Of a DNA stretch of 64,000 nt, positions 28,152-36,735 are shown in pieces. Source of the DNA: Rhizobium leguminosarum bv. trifolii WSM2297 (GTDB taxonomy: Bacteria > Pseudomonadota > Alphaproteobacteria > Rhizobiales > Rhizobiaceae); contig NZ_JH719393.1 in NCBI RefSeq assembly GCF_000271845.1, forward strand, positions 1,580,442 to 1,644,441. Direction: 5' to 3'. Position 1 is the stretch's first letter; each line of letters opens with the position of its first letter. Position numbers and translations under genes: made by a program. The notes beneath the pieces are model-generated. The model saw nothing but the letters and a program-made list of their open reading frames with translations, made no database searches and had not been told where the DNA came from.

Positions 28152-29203
28152 GATGCGTCTCCCATTCGAGCCCAAGCGATGGCAGCGGGATCTAGCCGCA
28201 TTCCGCTTATGTAGTAAAGGGTTTCGCCGCCCCGCATCAGCACCTCGTCCCGGCAATTCAGGTCGGTGATGCCCTGGCTCAGTAAGCCCACCAGCGTGAC
28301 ATTGTGCTCACGCTTGAGGCTCAAAAACACGTCTCCATAGAGCAGAGGCCGTTGCAAAGACGGGACCGGCAGCGAAAAGGCCGTGTCGGTCGAGGCGGCC
28401 GACAGCAGCCGTGCGGCGACCTCCGAAGAGCCCGGATCCCGGGCTGCACGCGACAGCAGCTCCTCGGCGAGTGAGCCCACCGCCTCGACGCGCGGCCGGA
28501 GTTGCTTGACCATCTGAGCTGTGCGGTCGTCGGCGAAATAAGCCACGATATGGGCGTTGGGCGCATTGCCCTCGGCAATCAGCACTGCGGCCAGCGTCTC
28601 GTCGTCATTTGCGCCGCGCGCGATGATTGCGCGCGCCTGTGCCACTCCGGCCCTCACCAGAGCGTCGGCATCGGAAAGCCGCTCGGTTCTGATATAGTCG
28701 GCGTAATCGCTGGCGGGATTTTCCGCCAGATCCTTGGCAACGAGAACGCTCATCGGTTCGTGAGCCTCTCGTTCGGCATGCAGCAGCCGCAGCGTCTGGT
28801 GCGTCTGTCCCTCTTGCCAGCCCAGGACGATGACATGGCCGGTGCGTTCACTGTAGTCACCCAATCCGCGCATGCGGTTCCTCCAGATCGTGCCGATCGT
28901 TGTCAACAATTTGCCAAGAACAGCGGTGAAGATGGCAATACCGCCGGGAAGAACGACGAGGACGGCAATGATCCGCCCAGGTCCCGATTTTGGGGAAAGA
29001 TCGCCATAGCCGACAGTCGTTGCTGTCACCATATAGTAGTAAAGAAAATCGATCGGGTTGCCGACGAGATCGCCTTCGCCGGCCAGCATAAAGAGCAGGT
29101 AAGAGGCGGCCAGATGGATCACGAGAAGAATAAAAAGGGCGGACCAGGCCAATTCGCTGAGCGAGAGATATACGCGCCGCAGTAATGAAGCGATAAATGG
29201 CAC
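28148..29203 (-). CDS. Voltage-gated-type potassium channel with RCK domain
   Basis: A 351-residue protein. Two membrane helices (about 18-42 and 80-105) flank a pore loop with the selectivity filter TVGYGD at residues 63-68. An RCK/TrkA-N-like cytoplasmic domain follows (HVIVLGWQEGQTHQTLRLLHAE) and a C-terminal domain ends the protein. The start is GTG 29203 with GGGGG upstream. It would pass potassium under control of a cytoplasmic ligand. It heads the minus-strand half of the PspA/ligase module. Confidence 0.85.
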   Translation of the reverse strand: MPFIASLLRRVYLSLSELAWSALFILLVIHLAASYLLFMLAGEGDLVGNPIDFLYYYMVTATTVGYGDLSPKSGPGRIIAVLVVLPGGIAIFTAVLGKLLTTIGTIWRNRMRGLGDYSERTGHVIVLGWQEGQTHQTLRLLHAEREAHEPMSVLVAKDLAENPASDYADYIRTERLSDADALVRAGVAQARAIIARGANDDETLAAVLIAEGNAPNAHIVAYFADDRTAQMVKQLRPRVEAVGSLAEELLSRAARDPGSSEVAARLLSAASTDTAFSLPVPSLQRPLLYGDVFLSLKREHNVTLVGLLSQGITDLNCRDEVLMRGGETLYYISGMRLDPAAIAWARMGDAS

Positions 29204-29321
29204 GCGATTCGCCCCCGTTCCCAGTGCCTACCCTAGCGAAATTTATTTAGCGCGCCACCCCTTTAAGTGGCATATCGAATACCCAGATATTTTTTCGAAA
29301 TTCTAACTGATGGAGGACTTT

Positions 29322-29756
29322 TTGGAGACCTGGAACCTCACCACCTTAACGCGCTTGTTCGCCGCCGATCCGGAGGCACTCGGCGATGTGGATGTCGCCG
29401 TACCCGAACAGGGCGACGTCCTATGCGTCACTCTCAAGGAAAAAGGCGATCTCGACGTCTTCGTCGCAGTGAGCGGGGAGCGTGATATCCTTGTCAGCGC
29501 TGTTCTGGTGCCGTGCAAGGACATACCCAATCGCGAAGCCTTCGAACGCATGGTGCTCAAGACGCACAAGTTCGTACCGCTCTCCAGCTTCGGCATCACC
29601 ACGATCGACGGTGAGGAATGGTATGAATTGTTCGGATCGCTGTCAGCACGCTCGTCCGCCGACACGGTCGTCGAAGAGGTGGCAATTCTGGCTGCCAATG
29701 CCGTCGATGCGGCACATATGATTGAAGAATGGAAAAGCGGGGAGATTGCAGCGTGA
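29322..29756 (+). CDS. DUF2170 protein (YjfI-like)
   Basis: A 144-residue soluble protein beginning LETWNLTTLTRLFAADPEAL. The start TTG 29322 is preferred because GGAGG lies 5 nt upstream; an in-frame ATG at 29310 has no visible ribosome site. The sequence fits DUF2170/YjfI, a family of unknown function found just before PspA homologues. It overlaps the PspA gene by 4 nt (GTGA). Confidence 0.8.
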   Translation: METWNLTTLTRLFAADPEALGDVDVAVPEQGDVLCVTLKEKGDLDVFVAVSGERDILVSAVLVPCKDIPNREAFERMVLKTHKFVPLSSFGITTIDGEEWYELFGSLSARSSADTVVEEVAILAANAVDAAHMIEEWKSGEIAA

Positions 29757-30487
29757 GCACCTGGGGAAAGATTTTCACCGCCATTCGCGGCGGCATCAAC
29801 GAGGCAGCGGAAGCTGCCGCCGACAACCAGTCCATGCGCATTCTTGACCAGGAAATCCGCGACGCTGAGCAGTCGCTGCGCCGGGCGCGATCCGATCTGG
29901 CCGGCATCATGGCCTCAAATAAGAGCGTTATGCGCCGGCTTGACGAAAACCGCGCAAAGGAGACCAAGGATACCGACAGCGCCCGCGCTGCGATCTCGGC
30001 GGGCCGCACCGATCTCGCTCAGGGTCTGGCTCAACGCATCGCCACCAGCCGTGCCGAAGTGCAGCGCGACCAGGAAGAGCTCGATCGGCTGCTGCCGCGC
30101 CAGCAACAGATGCTGCGGACGATCCAGGACACCGAAGCACGCATTGCCCAGATGAAGCGTGAAGTGGAGAACGTCAAAGCCAACGAGTCGCTGCTGCGCG
30201 CGCAGTCGGCGATTGCCCATAACCAGTCGGGCATCAATACCCGCCTTGGCAGCGCCGTCGAAAGTCTCGAACGCATCAAGAAACGCCAGGAAATCACTGC
30301 CGGCCGCATTGAAGCCGGTGCTGAACTGGCCGCACTGGAAAACGGCGGCGATCTCGATCGTCAGCTGCGCGAAGCCGGTATTGGCGGCTCGAGCCATTCG
30401 GCCGACGATATTCTCGCCCAACTGATGCTGCCTAGACAGTCGGCCGAGCCCGTTTTGCTGCCGGCGCCCACCGGCACCAAAAGCTGA
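29753..30487 (+). CDS. PspA/IM30 family membrane-stress protein (YjfJ-like)
   Basis: A 244-residue protein starting at GTG 29753 within a GTGA overlap, after a GGGGAG site. It begins STWGKIFTAIRGGINEAAEA, an amphipathic helix that would touch the membrane, then forms long coiled coils rich in Arg, Glu and Gln (residues 35-190), as in PspA. PspA proteins polymerise on damaged inner membranes. A stem-loop follows the gene at 30497-30524. Confidence 0.87.
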   Translation: MSTWGKIFTAIRGGINEAAEAAADNQSMRILDQEIRDAEQSLRRARSDLAGIMASNKSVMRRLDENRAKETKDTDSARAAISAGRTDLAQGLAQRIATSRAEVQRDQEELDRLLPRQQQMLRTIQDTEARIAQMKREVENVKANESLLRAQSAIAHNQSGINTRLGSAVESLERIKKRQEITAGRIEAGAELAALENGGDLDRQLREAGIGGSSHSADDILAQLMLPRQSAEPVLLPAPTGTKS

Positions 30488-30496
30488 CAATCCTCG

Positions 30497-30524
30497 GGGA
30501 GCGGCAGCCCTGGCTGCCGCTCCC
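30497..30524. terminator. 13-bp stem-loop after the PspA gene
   Basis: GGGAGCGGCAGCC (30497-30509) pairs perfectly with GGCTGCCGCTCCC (30512-30524), starting 9 nt after the stop codon. No T run follows, so it may be a factor-dependent or RNA-protecting structure. A second small hairpin, CCGGTT and AACCGG, lies at 30548-30562. Confidence 0.55.
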
Positions 30525-30567
30525 GCCACGCCTGCGGATTGGAGCGCCCGGTTTGCAACCGGACGTC

Positions 30568-30590
30568 TCAATGTCAAATATTGACATTGA
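30568..30590. promoter_or_regulatory. parDE promoter with overlapping palindromic operator
   Basis: Arms TCAATGTCAA (30568-30577) and TTGACATTGA (30581-30590) are perfect inverted repeats around ATA. The right arm contains TTGACA (30581-30586), a consensus -35 box, so the operator covers the promoter. This is the expected setting for ParD autoregulation. Confidence 0.7.
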
Positions 30591-30638
30591 CTAATGGATA
30601 CGGAACAATTCATTCAGAAATTTGAAGGAGGGCGCGGC

Positions 30639-30896
30639 GTGACCAGCAGCCTGCATGTCAGCTTGCCCGATGAGATGCGCGCCTTTGTCGATATGCGCGC
30701 CAACGGGAAGAGCCAATATACGACGCCAAGTGAATACGTGCGCGCCCTTATTCGCGAAGATATGGCACGCGAAGAAGACCGCCGCTATGCCATCCGCTCG
30801 CTGCTGCGGGCGGAAGACGAATTCCGGGGTGGAGAGATGTTACCCCTTTCTGCGCTGGACGCCGTCGATGCCGAATTGGATAAAGAACTGCGCTAG
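30639..30896 (+). CDS. parD: ParD-family antitoxin
   Basis: An 85-residue ribbon-helix-helix antitoxin. From GTG 30639 it begins VTSSLHVSLPDEMRAFVDMRA, the RHH DNA-binding part, then SEYVRALIREDM. GAAGGAGG lies 7 nt before this GTG; an ATG at 30594 in the same frame is upstream of the ribosome site and close to the promoter, so is unlikely. The acidic C-terminal half would wrap ParE. It overlaps the toxin gene by 1 nt. Confidence 0.85.
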   Translation: MTSSLHVSLPDEMRAFVDMRANGKSQYTTPSEYVRALIREDMAREEDRRYAIRSLLRAEDEFRGGEMLPLSALDAVDAELDKELR

Positions 30897-31267
30897 TGGC
30901 TCCCCGCATTCTCATCCTACCGACTGCGCTTGATAATTATCGTCTGGCCGTCCGCGAAACAGCGCGGAGATGGTCCACCGCACAGGCAAAGGCGTACGGC
31001 CGCCTGCTGCGGGCGGGATTTGAAAGCATCCCCGAAGCCTACGCCCGCGTGAGGACAACGAGCGACGAGCGCGTCGGGAATTCGCTCTTCCGATTGCACA
31101 AAATCGAGCACCATTACGCCGTCTACATTGTCGCTGACGATGCAACCTTCGTCATTGCCGCAGTCTTGCACGAGCGGATGGACGTTCCTGCACAGCTGCG
31201 GGCAATCGAACGATTGACCGACAGAGAGTATGAAGCGCTGATGGGACATCCTCGCTCGAAGACTTGA
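30896..31267 (+). CDS. parE: ParE-family toxin
   Basis: A 123-residue RelE/ParE-fold protein starting at GTG 30896, which shares its first base with the parD stop codon. Features are LDNYRLAVRETARRWSTAQAKAYGRLL near the N-terminus and SLFRLHKIEHHYAVYIVADDATFVIAAVLHERMD near residue 65-100, the usual ParE core. ParE toxins inhibit DNA gyrase; this one is longer than average by about 20 residues. Confidence 0.85.
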   Translation: MAPRILILPTALDNYRLAVRETARRWSTAQAKAYGRLLRAGFESIPEAYARVRTTSDERVGNSLFRLHKIEHHYAVYIVADDATFVIAAVLHERMDVPAQLRAIERLTDREYEALMGHPRSKT

Positions 31268-31302
31268 GGACGGTCGACCATGAGGAGTCCACCGGACACA
31301 AT

Positions 31303-31326
31303 AGGCCGGCATTCGCGGGCCTTTTT
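31303..31326 (+). terminator. Candidate terminator of parDE
   Basis: AGGCC (31303-31307) and GGCCT (31318-31322) form a short stem followed by TTTTT. It is in the convergent gap after parE. A 14-bp palindrome ATGCCGGCCGGCAT at 31377-31390 lies on the other side, just past the ABC ATPase gene that ends at 31414. Confidence 0.5.
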
Positions 31327-31413
31327 CCTCGTCTTCCTCCGCACGAGTAAAACGGCGCTCGCGCGCCATCTCGACGATGCCGGCCGGCATAAGCGAGAGC
31401 ATGTCGTCGCTTC

Positions 31414-32139
31414 TTAACTGACGCCGAGAAACTGTTTCAGCTCTGCCGTCTGCGGGTTGGTGAAGACGTCCTCCGGCCGGCCGATTTCGTGGACGCGGCC
31501 CTGATGCATGAAGACGACGCGGCTGCAGACGTCGCGGGCGAACTTCATTTCGTGGGTGACCATCAGCAACGTCATTCCCTCGGCGGCGAGCCCGCGCACG
31601 ACGGCCAGAACTTCGGCGACCAGCTCCGGATCGAGCGCCGAGGTGATCTCGTCGCAAAGAAGTGCTGCCGGCTGCATGGCAAGCGCACGGGCGATGGCGA
31701 CGCGCTGCTGCTGGCCGCCCGAGAGCTCATCCGGATAAGCGTCGAACTTGTGGCCGAGCCCCACCCGCTCCAGCATTGTGCGGGCGATGGCCTCGGCCTC
31801 GGCCTTCGGGGTCTTCTTGACCACGGTCTGCGACAGCATGACGTTGCCGCCGGCCGTCAGGTGCGGAAAGAGGTTGAACTGTTGAAAGATCATGCCGACC
31901 TTGAGGCGCAGGGCTTTCAGATGCACCTCGTCATCGAGGAGCTGCGCGCCTGCGACGGAGATCGAACCGTCGGTAATGGTCTCCAGGCCATTGATGCAGC
32001 GAAGCAGGGTCGACTTGCCCGAACCGCTCCTGCCGATAATGGCGATGACTTCACCCGCCTCCACATCGAGATTGATACCTTTCAGCACCTCTGTGGTTCC
32101 GAAGCTCTTGCGGACTTCAGTGATTGCGATGAGCGACAT
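31414..32139 (-). CDS. Polar amino-acid ABC ATPase
   Basis: A 241-residue ATPase with Walker A GRSGSGKST near residue 36, signature [15 protein letters not shown] and Walker B LLCDEITSALDPE, as in GlnQ/HisP. ATG 32139 lies after a GGAAG site and overlaps the preceding permease gene. It is the last gene of the minus-strand operon that starts with the GntR gene at 35080. Confidence 0.9.
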   Translation of the reverse strand: MSLIAITEVRKSFGTTEVLKGINLDVEAGEVIAIIGRSGSGKSTLLRCINGLETITDGSISVAGAQLLDDEVHLKALRLKVGMIFQQFNLFPHLTAGGNVMLSQTVVKKTPKAEAEAIARTMLERVGLGHKFDAYPDELSGGQQQRVAIARALAMQPAALLCDEITSALDPELVAEVLAVVRGLAAEGMTLLMVTHEMKFARDVCSRVVFMHQGRVHEIGRPEDVFTNPQTAELKQFLGVS

Positions 32140-32776
32140 TGAGCTTCCTTTCCAGGATCTGGCTGCTTTTCGACAAAGGCCAGCAAAGGACGAAGTAGAT
32201 GAGGGCGACGAGCCCGTAGACGGTGAAGGGCTGGAAGGTGGCATTGGTGACCACGGTGCCGGCTTTCGACAGTTCGACGAAGCCGATGATCGAGGTCAGC
32301 GCCGTACCCTTGACGATTTGAACGGAGAAACCGACCGTGGGTGGTATGGCGACCCTCAGCGCCTGTGGGAGGATGACGTAACGCATCTGCTGCAACCGTG
32401 CCATGCCGAGGCTGGCGGAGGCTTCCCATTGACCCCTCGCAACCGCTTCGACGCAGCCGCGCCAGATTTCGGCGAGAAAGGCGGCACTCCACAGGGTGAG
32501 CGCCAATCCCGCCGCAAGCCAGGCCGGGACGTCGATTCCAAAAAGGCCGAGACCGAAAAAGGCGATGAACAGTTGCATCAGCAGCGGCGTGCCCTGGAAG
32601 AGCTCGATATAATATTTCGCAAGCACGCTGAATGCCTTGCGCTTGCTGATACGCAGGAACAGCAATCCCAGTCCGACCGCGCCGCCGCCGATGAACGAGA
32701 CGAGCGAGAGCAGGATGGTCCAGCGGGTGGCGAGCAGCAGGTTACGCAGAATGTCCCAGAGTGTGAACTCGATCAT
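32117..32776 (-). CDS. Polar amino-acid ABC permease
   Basis: A 219-residue HisM-type membrane protein with the EAA-like loop near ASASLGMARLQQMRYVILPQALR. It overlaps both neighbours: 4 nt with the other permease and 23 nt with the ATPase gene. GGAGAA precedes ATG 32776. Confidence 0.9.
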   Translation of the reverse strand: MIEFTLWDILRNLLLATRWTILLSLVSFIGGGAVGLGLLFLRISKRKAFSVLAKYYIELFQGTPLLMQLFIAFFGLGLFGIDVPAWLAAGLALTLWSAAFLAEIWRGCVEAVARGQWEASASLGMARLQQMRYVILPQALRVAIPPTVGFSVQIVKGTALTSIIGFVELSKAGTVVTNATFQPFTVYGLVALIYFVLCWPLSKSSQILERKLNVAHRNH

Positions 32777-33444
32777 CGCGCCGTTCTCCTCGGGAAAATG
32801 AACCCGCCGACCACCCCGAGCAGCTGCCGGAGCAGGATTGCCAGCACGAGATAGATTGATGTCGAGACGATGTAGGCCTCGAAGGCGCGGAAGGTTCGCG
32901 ATTGTATGAAGTTCGCGGCGAAGGTCAGATCCTCGGCGGCGATCTGCGACACGACCGATGAGCCGAGCATAACGATGACGACTTGCGACGATAGCGCCGG
33001 CCAGATGCGCTGCAAGGACGGCACGAGCACGACATGGCGGAAGGTTTCGAAGCGTGTCATGGCGAGGCTTTGGCCTGCCTCGAACTGGCCTTTCGGGGTC
33101 GCCTGGATGCCCGCGCGGATAATCTCGCAGCTATAGGCACCGAGGTTGATGACCATCGCGAGGTTGGCGGCCGTCAGCTCAGGCAGCTGGAGGCCAAGCG
33201 ACGGCAGACCGAAAAAGATGAAAAACAGCTGGATCAGGAACGGCGTGTTGCGGATCAGTTCGACATAGGTCGCAATGACAGGCTTCAGCCAGACGGGCCC
33301 GAGCGCGCGCACCCAGGCGCAGAAGATGCCGAGCGAAATGCCGAGCACTCCGCCAATGGCGATAAGTTCCAGGGTGACCAGTATACCCTTGATGATCTCA
33401 GGGTAATATTGAAGCAGCCAGCCGAATTCGAAATGATAGCTCAC
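32773..33444 (-). CDS. Polar amino-acid ABC permease
   Basis: A 223-residue HisQ-type membrane protein. Coupling loop: EAGQSLAMTRFETFRHVVLVPSLQ. The start is GTG 33444 with GAGGGGAC upstream. It is separated by 79 nt and a strong stem-loop from the binding-protein gene. Confidence 0.9.
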   Translation of the reverse strand: MSYHFEFGWLLQYYPEIIKGILVTLELIAIGGVLGISLGIFCAWVRALGPVWLKPVIATYVELIRNTPFLIQLFFIFFGLPSLGLQLPELTAANLAMVINLGAYSCEIIRAGIQATPKGQFEAGQSLAMTRFETFRHVVLVPSLQRIWPALSSQVVIVMLGSSVVSQIAAEDLTFAANFIQSRTFRAFEAYIVSTSIYLVLAILLRQLLGVVGGFIFPRRTAR

Positions 33445-33475
33445 GGATTTGTCCCCTCTTGCGGTGACGGTGCGT

Positions 33476-33505
33476 CGTCATCCCGCGGGCGGGCGCGGGA
33501 TGACG
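33476..33505. promoter_or_regulatory. Perfect 12-bp intercistronic hairpin after the binding-protein gene
   Basis: CGTCATCCCGCG (33476-33487) and CGCGGGATGACG (33494-33505) pair perfectly around a 6-nt loop, in the gap between the binding-protein gene (stop at 33524) and the first permease. No T run follows in transcript direction. Confidence 0.65.
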
Positions 33506-33523
33506 TCCGTAGGACGGGGTTCC

Positions 33524-34309
33524 TCAGAGATCCGACGGGAGGTCGGCGCCGAGCCACTTCTGCGATATGGCGTTCAACGCGCCATCGGCCTTGGCGGCAG
33601 CGAGGATGCCGTTGACCTTCTCCAGAAGAGCCGGCTGCTCCTTGTTGAGACCGATATAGCAGGGCGAATTCTTGATCAGGAATTTGAGCTCGGGGCGTTT
33701 GGGGGGATTTTTGGCGAGGATCGCGGCGGCCACGACGTTGCCTGTCGCGATGATGTCGACCTGGCCCGATAGAAACGACGAGATGGTGCCGTTATTGTCC
33801 TCGTAGCGCTTGATCGTCGCGTCGGCCGGCGCGATCTTCGTCAGTTCCAGATCTTCCACGGCGCCGCGTGTGACGCCGATGCTCTTGCCCGCGAGATCCT
33901 CAGCCTTGGCGATCGAAAGGTCGGCCGGCGCGAAAACGCCGTTGAAGAAGGGTGCGTAGGGGGCAGAGAAATCGATCACCTTTTCGCGCTCCGCATTCTT
34001 GCCGAGGCTGGATATCACCAGATCGACCTTATTCGTCTGCAGATAGGGGACGCGGTTGGCACTGGTAACCGGGACGAGCTCGACCTTGACGCCCAGCTTT
34101 TCGGCAATGAGATTGGCGACGTCGATATCGTAGCCCATCGGCGCCATATCGGTGCCGACGCTGCCGAATGGCGGGAAATCCTGCGGCACGGCGACGCGCA
34201 GCGTACCGCGCGCGGTGATGTCGGCGAGAGCATCGGCATGAGACGCGGAGCCGAAGCCGATAGTTGCCGCCAGGGTCGCAAGTGCGAAGAAGACTCGTCT
34301 TGTCAGCAT
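33524..34309 (-). CDS. Polar amino-acid ABC substrate-binding protein
   Basis: A 261-residue family 3 periplasmic protein with a Sec signal (LTRRVFFALATLAATIGFGSASHA) and the core PQDFPPFGSVGTDMAPMGYDIDVANLIAEKLG. It would bind an amino acid or small carboxylated compound. The gene starts 3 nt after the GntR stop codon, and its ribosome site AGGAG lies inside the end of that gene, so the two are likely co-transcribed. Confidence 0.9.
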   Translation of the reverse strand: MLTRRVFFALATLAATIGFGSASHADALADITARGTLRVAVPQDFPPFGSVGTDMAPMGYDIDVANLIAEKLGVKVELVPVTSANRVPYLQTNKVDLVISSLGKNAEREKVIDFSAPYAPFFNGVFAPADLSIAKAEDLAGKSIGVTRGAVEDLELTKIAPADATIKRYEDNNGTISSFLSGQVDIIATGNVVAAAILAKNPPKRPELKFLIKNSPCYIGLNKEQPALLEKVNGILAAAKADGALNAISQKWLGADLPSDL

Positions 34310-34312
34310 ACG

Positions 34313-35080
34313 TTAATGACTCCTTTGAAGTTGTGGTTTGTGAGGCCTGGGAGGTGAGGACACGGTCTTGGGAGGAAGTGACAGGGAACTGCGCAATTCC
34401 GAAAGCGGGTCTGGCCGCGTCGTGAGGTCGAGACCCATTTCGACCTCGTCGAGATGCTCGACAGAGAGCTCCGCAGCTCTGACGAAATCGCCCGCTTGCA
34501 TGGCCTGGAAGATGCGGCAATGCCCGTCATGAGACTGTGCCGCATGAAATTCGGACTGATAGAGCATCGAAATGAGGATCGTCCTCGCGGTCAGGTCGCG
34601 AAGGATATCGATGATGACGGCGTTTCCGCTCAATTCCGCGATACGGATGTGAAAATCGCCCATTAAATAAGTCAGACGCTGACGGTCGCCCGCCGCCATC
34701 GCGCTTTTTTCCTCGTTCAAGTGGGCGTCGAGAGCTTTCTGCCCCTCGTCTGTTAGGACCCGCATGCTGCGCAGCAGTCCGGCCTCGATGACGCGCCGCG
34801 CCTCATAAACCGCAATCGCCTCTTCAGCGGATGGCTCGACAACAAACCAGCCCCGCCTCGGACTGACATGTACGATACCGCGTGTTTCCAGGCGCATCAT
34901 GGCTTCACGAACGCGGGTCCGAGACACGCCGAAGAGCGATGCCAGCTGGTTTTCGCTGAGACGGGTAGCCGGCCGGATCTTGGCTGAAAGAATCCCGGAG
35001 ACGATCGTTTCCTCGATGGTCTTCTGCGTGATCTCGGATGGCTGGCTATCTTGCATACAAGACAGCGAAGCAAGGCCCAT
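34313..35080 (-). CDS. GntR-family regulator, FCD subfamily
   Basis: A 255-residue regulator: winged helix (SENQLASLFGVSRTRVREAMMRLETRGIVHV) and FCD domain (EARRVIEAGLLRSMRVL onward). The C-terminal 35 residues, rich in Pro and Ser, are longer than usual. A start at ATG 35056 is possible but would sit on the operator-like dyad there. It is upstream of and likely co-transcribed with the ABC genes to 31414; a second amino-acid ABC operon lies on its other side. Confidence 0.87.
   Translation of the reverse strand: MGLASLSCMQDSQPSEITQKTIEETIVSGILSAKIRPATRLSENQLASLFGVSRTRVREAMMRLETRGIVHVSPRRGWFVVEPSAEEAIAVYEARRVIEAGLLRSMRVLTDEGQKALDAHLNEEKSAMAAGDRQRLTYLMGDFHIRIAELSGNAVIIDILRDLTARTILISMLYQSEFHAAQSHDGHCRIFQAMQAGDFVRAAELSVEHLDEVEMGLDLTTRPDPLSELRSSLSLPPKTVSSPPRPHKPQLQRSH
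35049..35062. promoter_or_regulatory. Candidate GntR operator near the start of the GntR gene
   Basis: TCTTG and CAAGA flank CATA; on the minus strand this reads TCTTGTATGCAAGA, close to the TTGTATACAA-type sites bound by FCD regulators. It overlaps the first codons of the GntR gene and would give autoregulation. Confidence 0.4.
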
Positions 35081-35287
35081 GCCAAAACTCTGCGTCCAGA
35101 ATTTCCAAGAGGTTTCGCATCCCTTGCCTGGAATTTGCGCAGCGGCAATGCAGGCTGAGCATAAATTAAGCGAGTTCCCGCAATTGCTTGCAAAGCCGGA
35201 TCAGCATCGACCGCTGAAGCACTTTGCTGAGGTTGCCGAGCGATTCACTGCAGTCTCGACGAGGATCGCTCGACGCACTTGGGCTCA

Positions 35288-36058
35288 TCAGTTGAAACTC
35301 GAGGTTTTGAGGAATTCTGCGAGCCGCTCCGTCTTCGGCCGCACGAACATTTCCTTCGGATCTCCCTCCTCGCAGATAACCCCCTGGTTCATGAAGATGA
35401 CCCGCGAGGAAACCTCGTAGGCGAAACGCATCTCATGGGTGACGAGCAGCATGGTCATGCCGTCGGCGGCAAGCCCCTTGATGACCTGCAGCACTTCGCC
35501 CACCAGTTCGGGATCGAGTGCGGAGGTCACCTCGTCGAACAGCATCAGCCTCGGCGACATTGCGATGGCGCGGGCAATGGCGACGCGCTGCTGCTGACCG
35601 CCGGAAAGCTGACCGGGATAATGGTTGGTGCGGGCGGCGAGGCCGACTCTATCGAGCCATTTTTCCGCGATGATGCGGGCGTCGGGCTTCGTCATTTTCT
35701 TAACCTTGACGAGGCCGAGCATGACGTTTTCGGCGGCACTCATATGTGGGAAGAGATTGAATTGCTGAAACGCCATGCCGGTCAGCGCGCGCTGGCGGGC
35801 GATCTCTTTTTCGCTCTTGCGCCGCCGCGTTGCGCCGTCGACGCGGTAGCCGATCTCCTCGCCATCGAGGCTGATCGTGCCGCCCTGGAATTCTTCCAGC
35901 ATGTTGACGCAGCGCAGCAAGGTGGTCTTTCCGGAGCCGGACGAGCCGATGATGGAAATGACCTCGCCCTCCCCCACGGCGCAATCCACGCCTTTGAGGA
36001 CTTCGTGGATGCCGTAAGTCTTGCGCAGACCCTTGATGTCGAGAATGGTTTTGGCCAT
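35288..36058 (-). CDS. Polar amino-acid ABC ATPase
   Basis: A 256-residue GlnQ-type ATPase: Walker [10 protein letters not shown], signature [15 protein letters not shown], Walker [15 protein letters not shown]. It is last in the second amino-acid ABC operon (38368-35288), 12 nt after a permease gene. Confidence 0.9.
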   Translation of the reverse strand: MAKTILDIKGLRKTYGIHEVLKGVDCAVGEGEVISIIGSSGSGKTTLLRCVNMLEEFQGGTISLDGEEIGYRVDGATRRRKSEKEIARQRALTGMAFQQFNLFPHMSAAENVMLGLVKVKKMTKPDARIIAEKWLDRVGLAARTNHYPGQLSGGQQQRVAIARAIAMSPRLMLFDEVTSALDPELVGEVLQVIKGLAADGMTMLLVTHEMRFAYEVSSRVIFMNQGVICEEGDPKEMFVRPKTERLAEFLKTSSFN

Positions 36059-36070
36059 CGGGGGAACTCC

Positions 36071-36730
36071 TCAGGACGGCAGGGCGGTCTTGCGCTCGAC
36101 ATATTTGCCGAAGTGCTCGATGCCATAATTGACGATGAAATAGAGGCCGCCGGCCAGGAAATAGAACTGGAGGCTCATGAAGTTTCGGGAGATGATCTCC
36201 TGCGTGCGCAGGAGAAGCTCCGCAACGCCGATGACGGAGAGCAGCGTTGAGGCCTTCACCATCTCGGCCGCGGTATTGACCCAGGCCGGCAGGCACTGGC
36301 GCATGGCCTGTGGCCACAGCACCGAGGTGAAGGTCTGGGTGAAGGTCAGGCCGATCGCCTTGGCGGCTTCGGTCTGCCCCTTCGGAATCGCCTGAAGCGC
36401 GCCGCGCACGATTTCGCCGACATGGGAGGAACAGAAGATCGCAAGGGCGAGCACGCCGGCGGAGAACGGCCCGAGATCGAGCCCGACGGCGGCGGAGACA
36501 TAATAGCTTGCCAGCACCAGCACCAGCACTGGCGTGCCGCGGATGATATCGGTATAGGCGCGGACGATGAGCCGCAAAACAATGCCGCCATAGACGAGCG
36601 CCAGACCGACGAAAACGCCGAGGACGGATCCTGCGAGGATGGCCAGCAGAGAGATCGACACGGTTACGCCGACACCGTTGATGATGACGTAACGGGCGAT
36701 CCAGAGTTGTTCGAGAAAGGTGTGGGACAT
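36071..36730 (-). CDS. Polar amino-acid ABC permease
   Basis: A 219-residue membrane protein with coupling loop TEAAKAIGLTFTQTFTSVLWPQAMRQ. It follows the partner permease after 5 nt and the pair would form the channel. Confidence 0.9.
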   Translation of the reverse strand: MSHTFLEQLWIARYVIINGVGVTVSISLLAILAGSVLGVFVGLALVYGGIVLRLIVRAYTDIIRGTPVLVLVLASYYVSAAVGLDLGPFSAGVLALAIFCSSHVGEIVRGALQAIPKGQTEAAKAIGLTFTQTFTSVLWPQAMRQCLPAWVNTAAEMVKASTLLSVIGVAELLLRTQEIISRNFMSLQFYFLAGGLYFIVNYGIEHFGKYVERKTALPS

Positions 36731-36735
36731 CGGGT

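Noticed and set aside
29204..29321. Possible sigma-54 promoter between the channel and DUF2170 genes
   Set aside because: TGGCA is present, but I found no TTGC-type -12 element at the right spacing on either strand.
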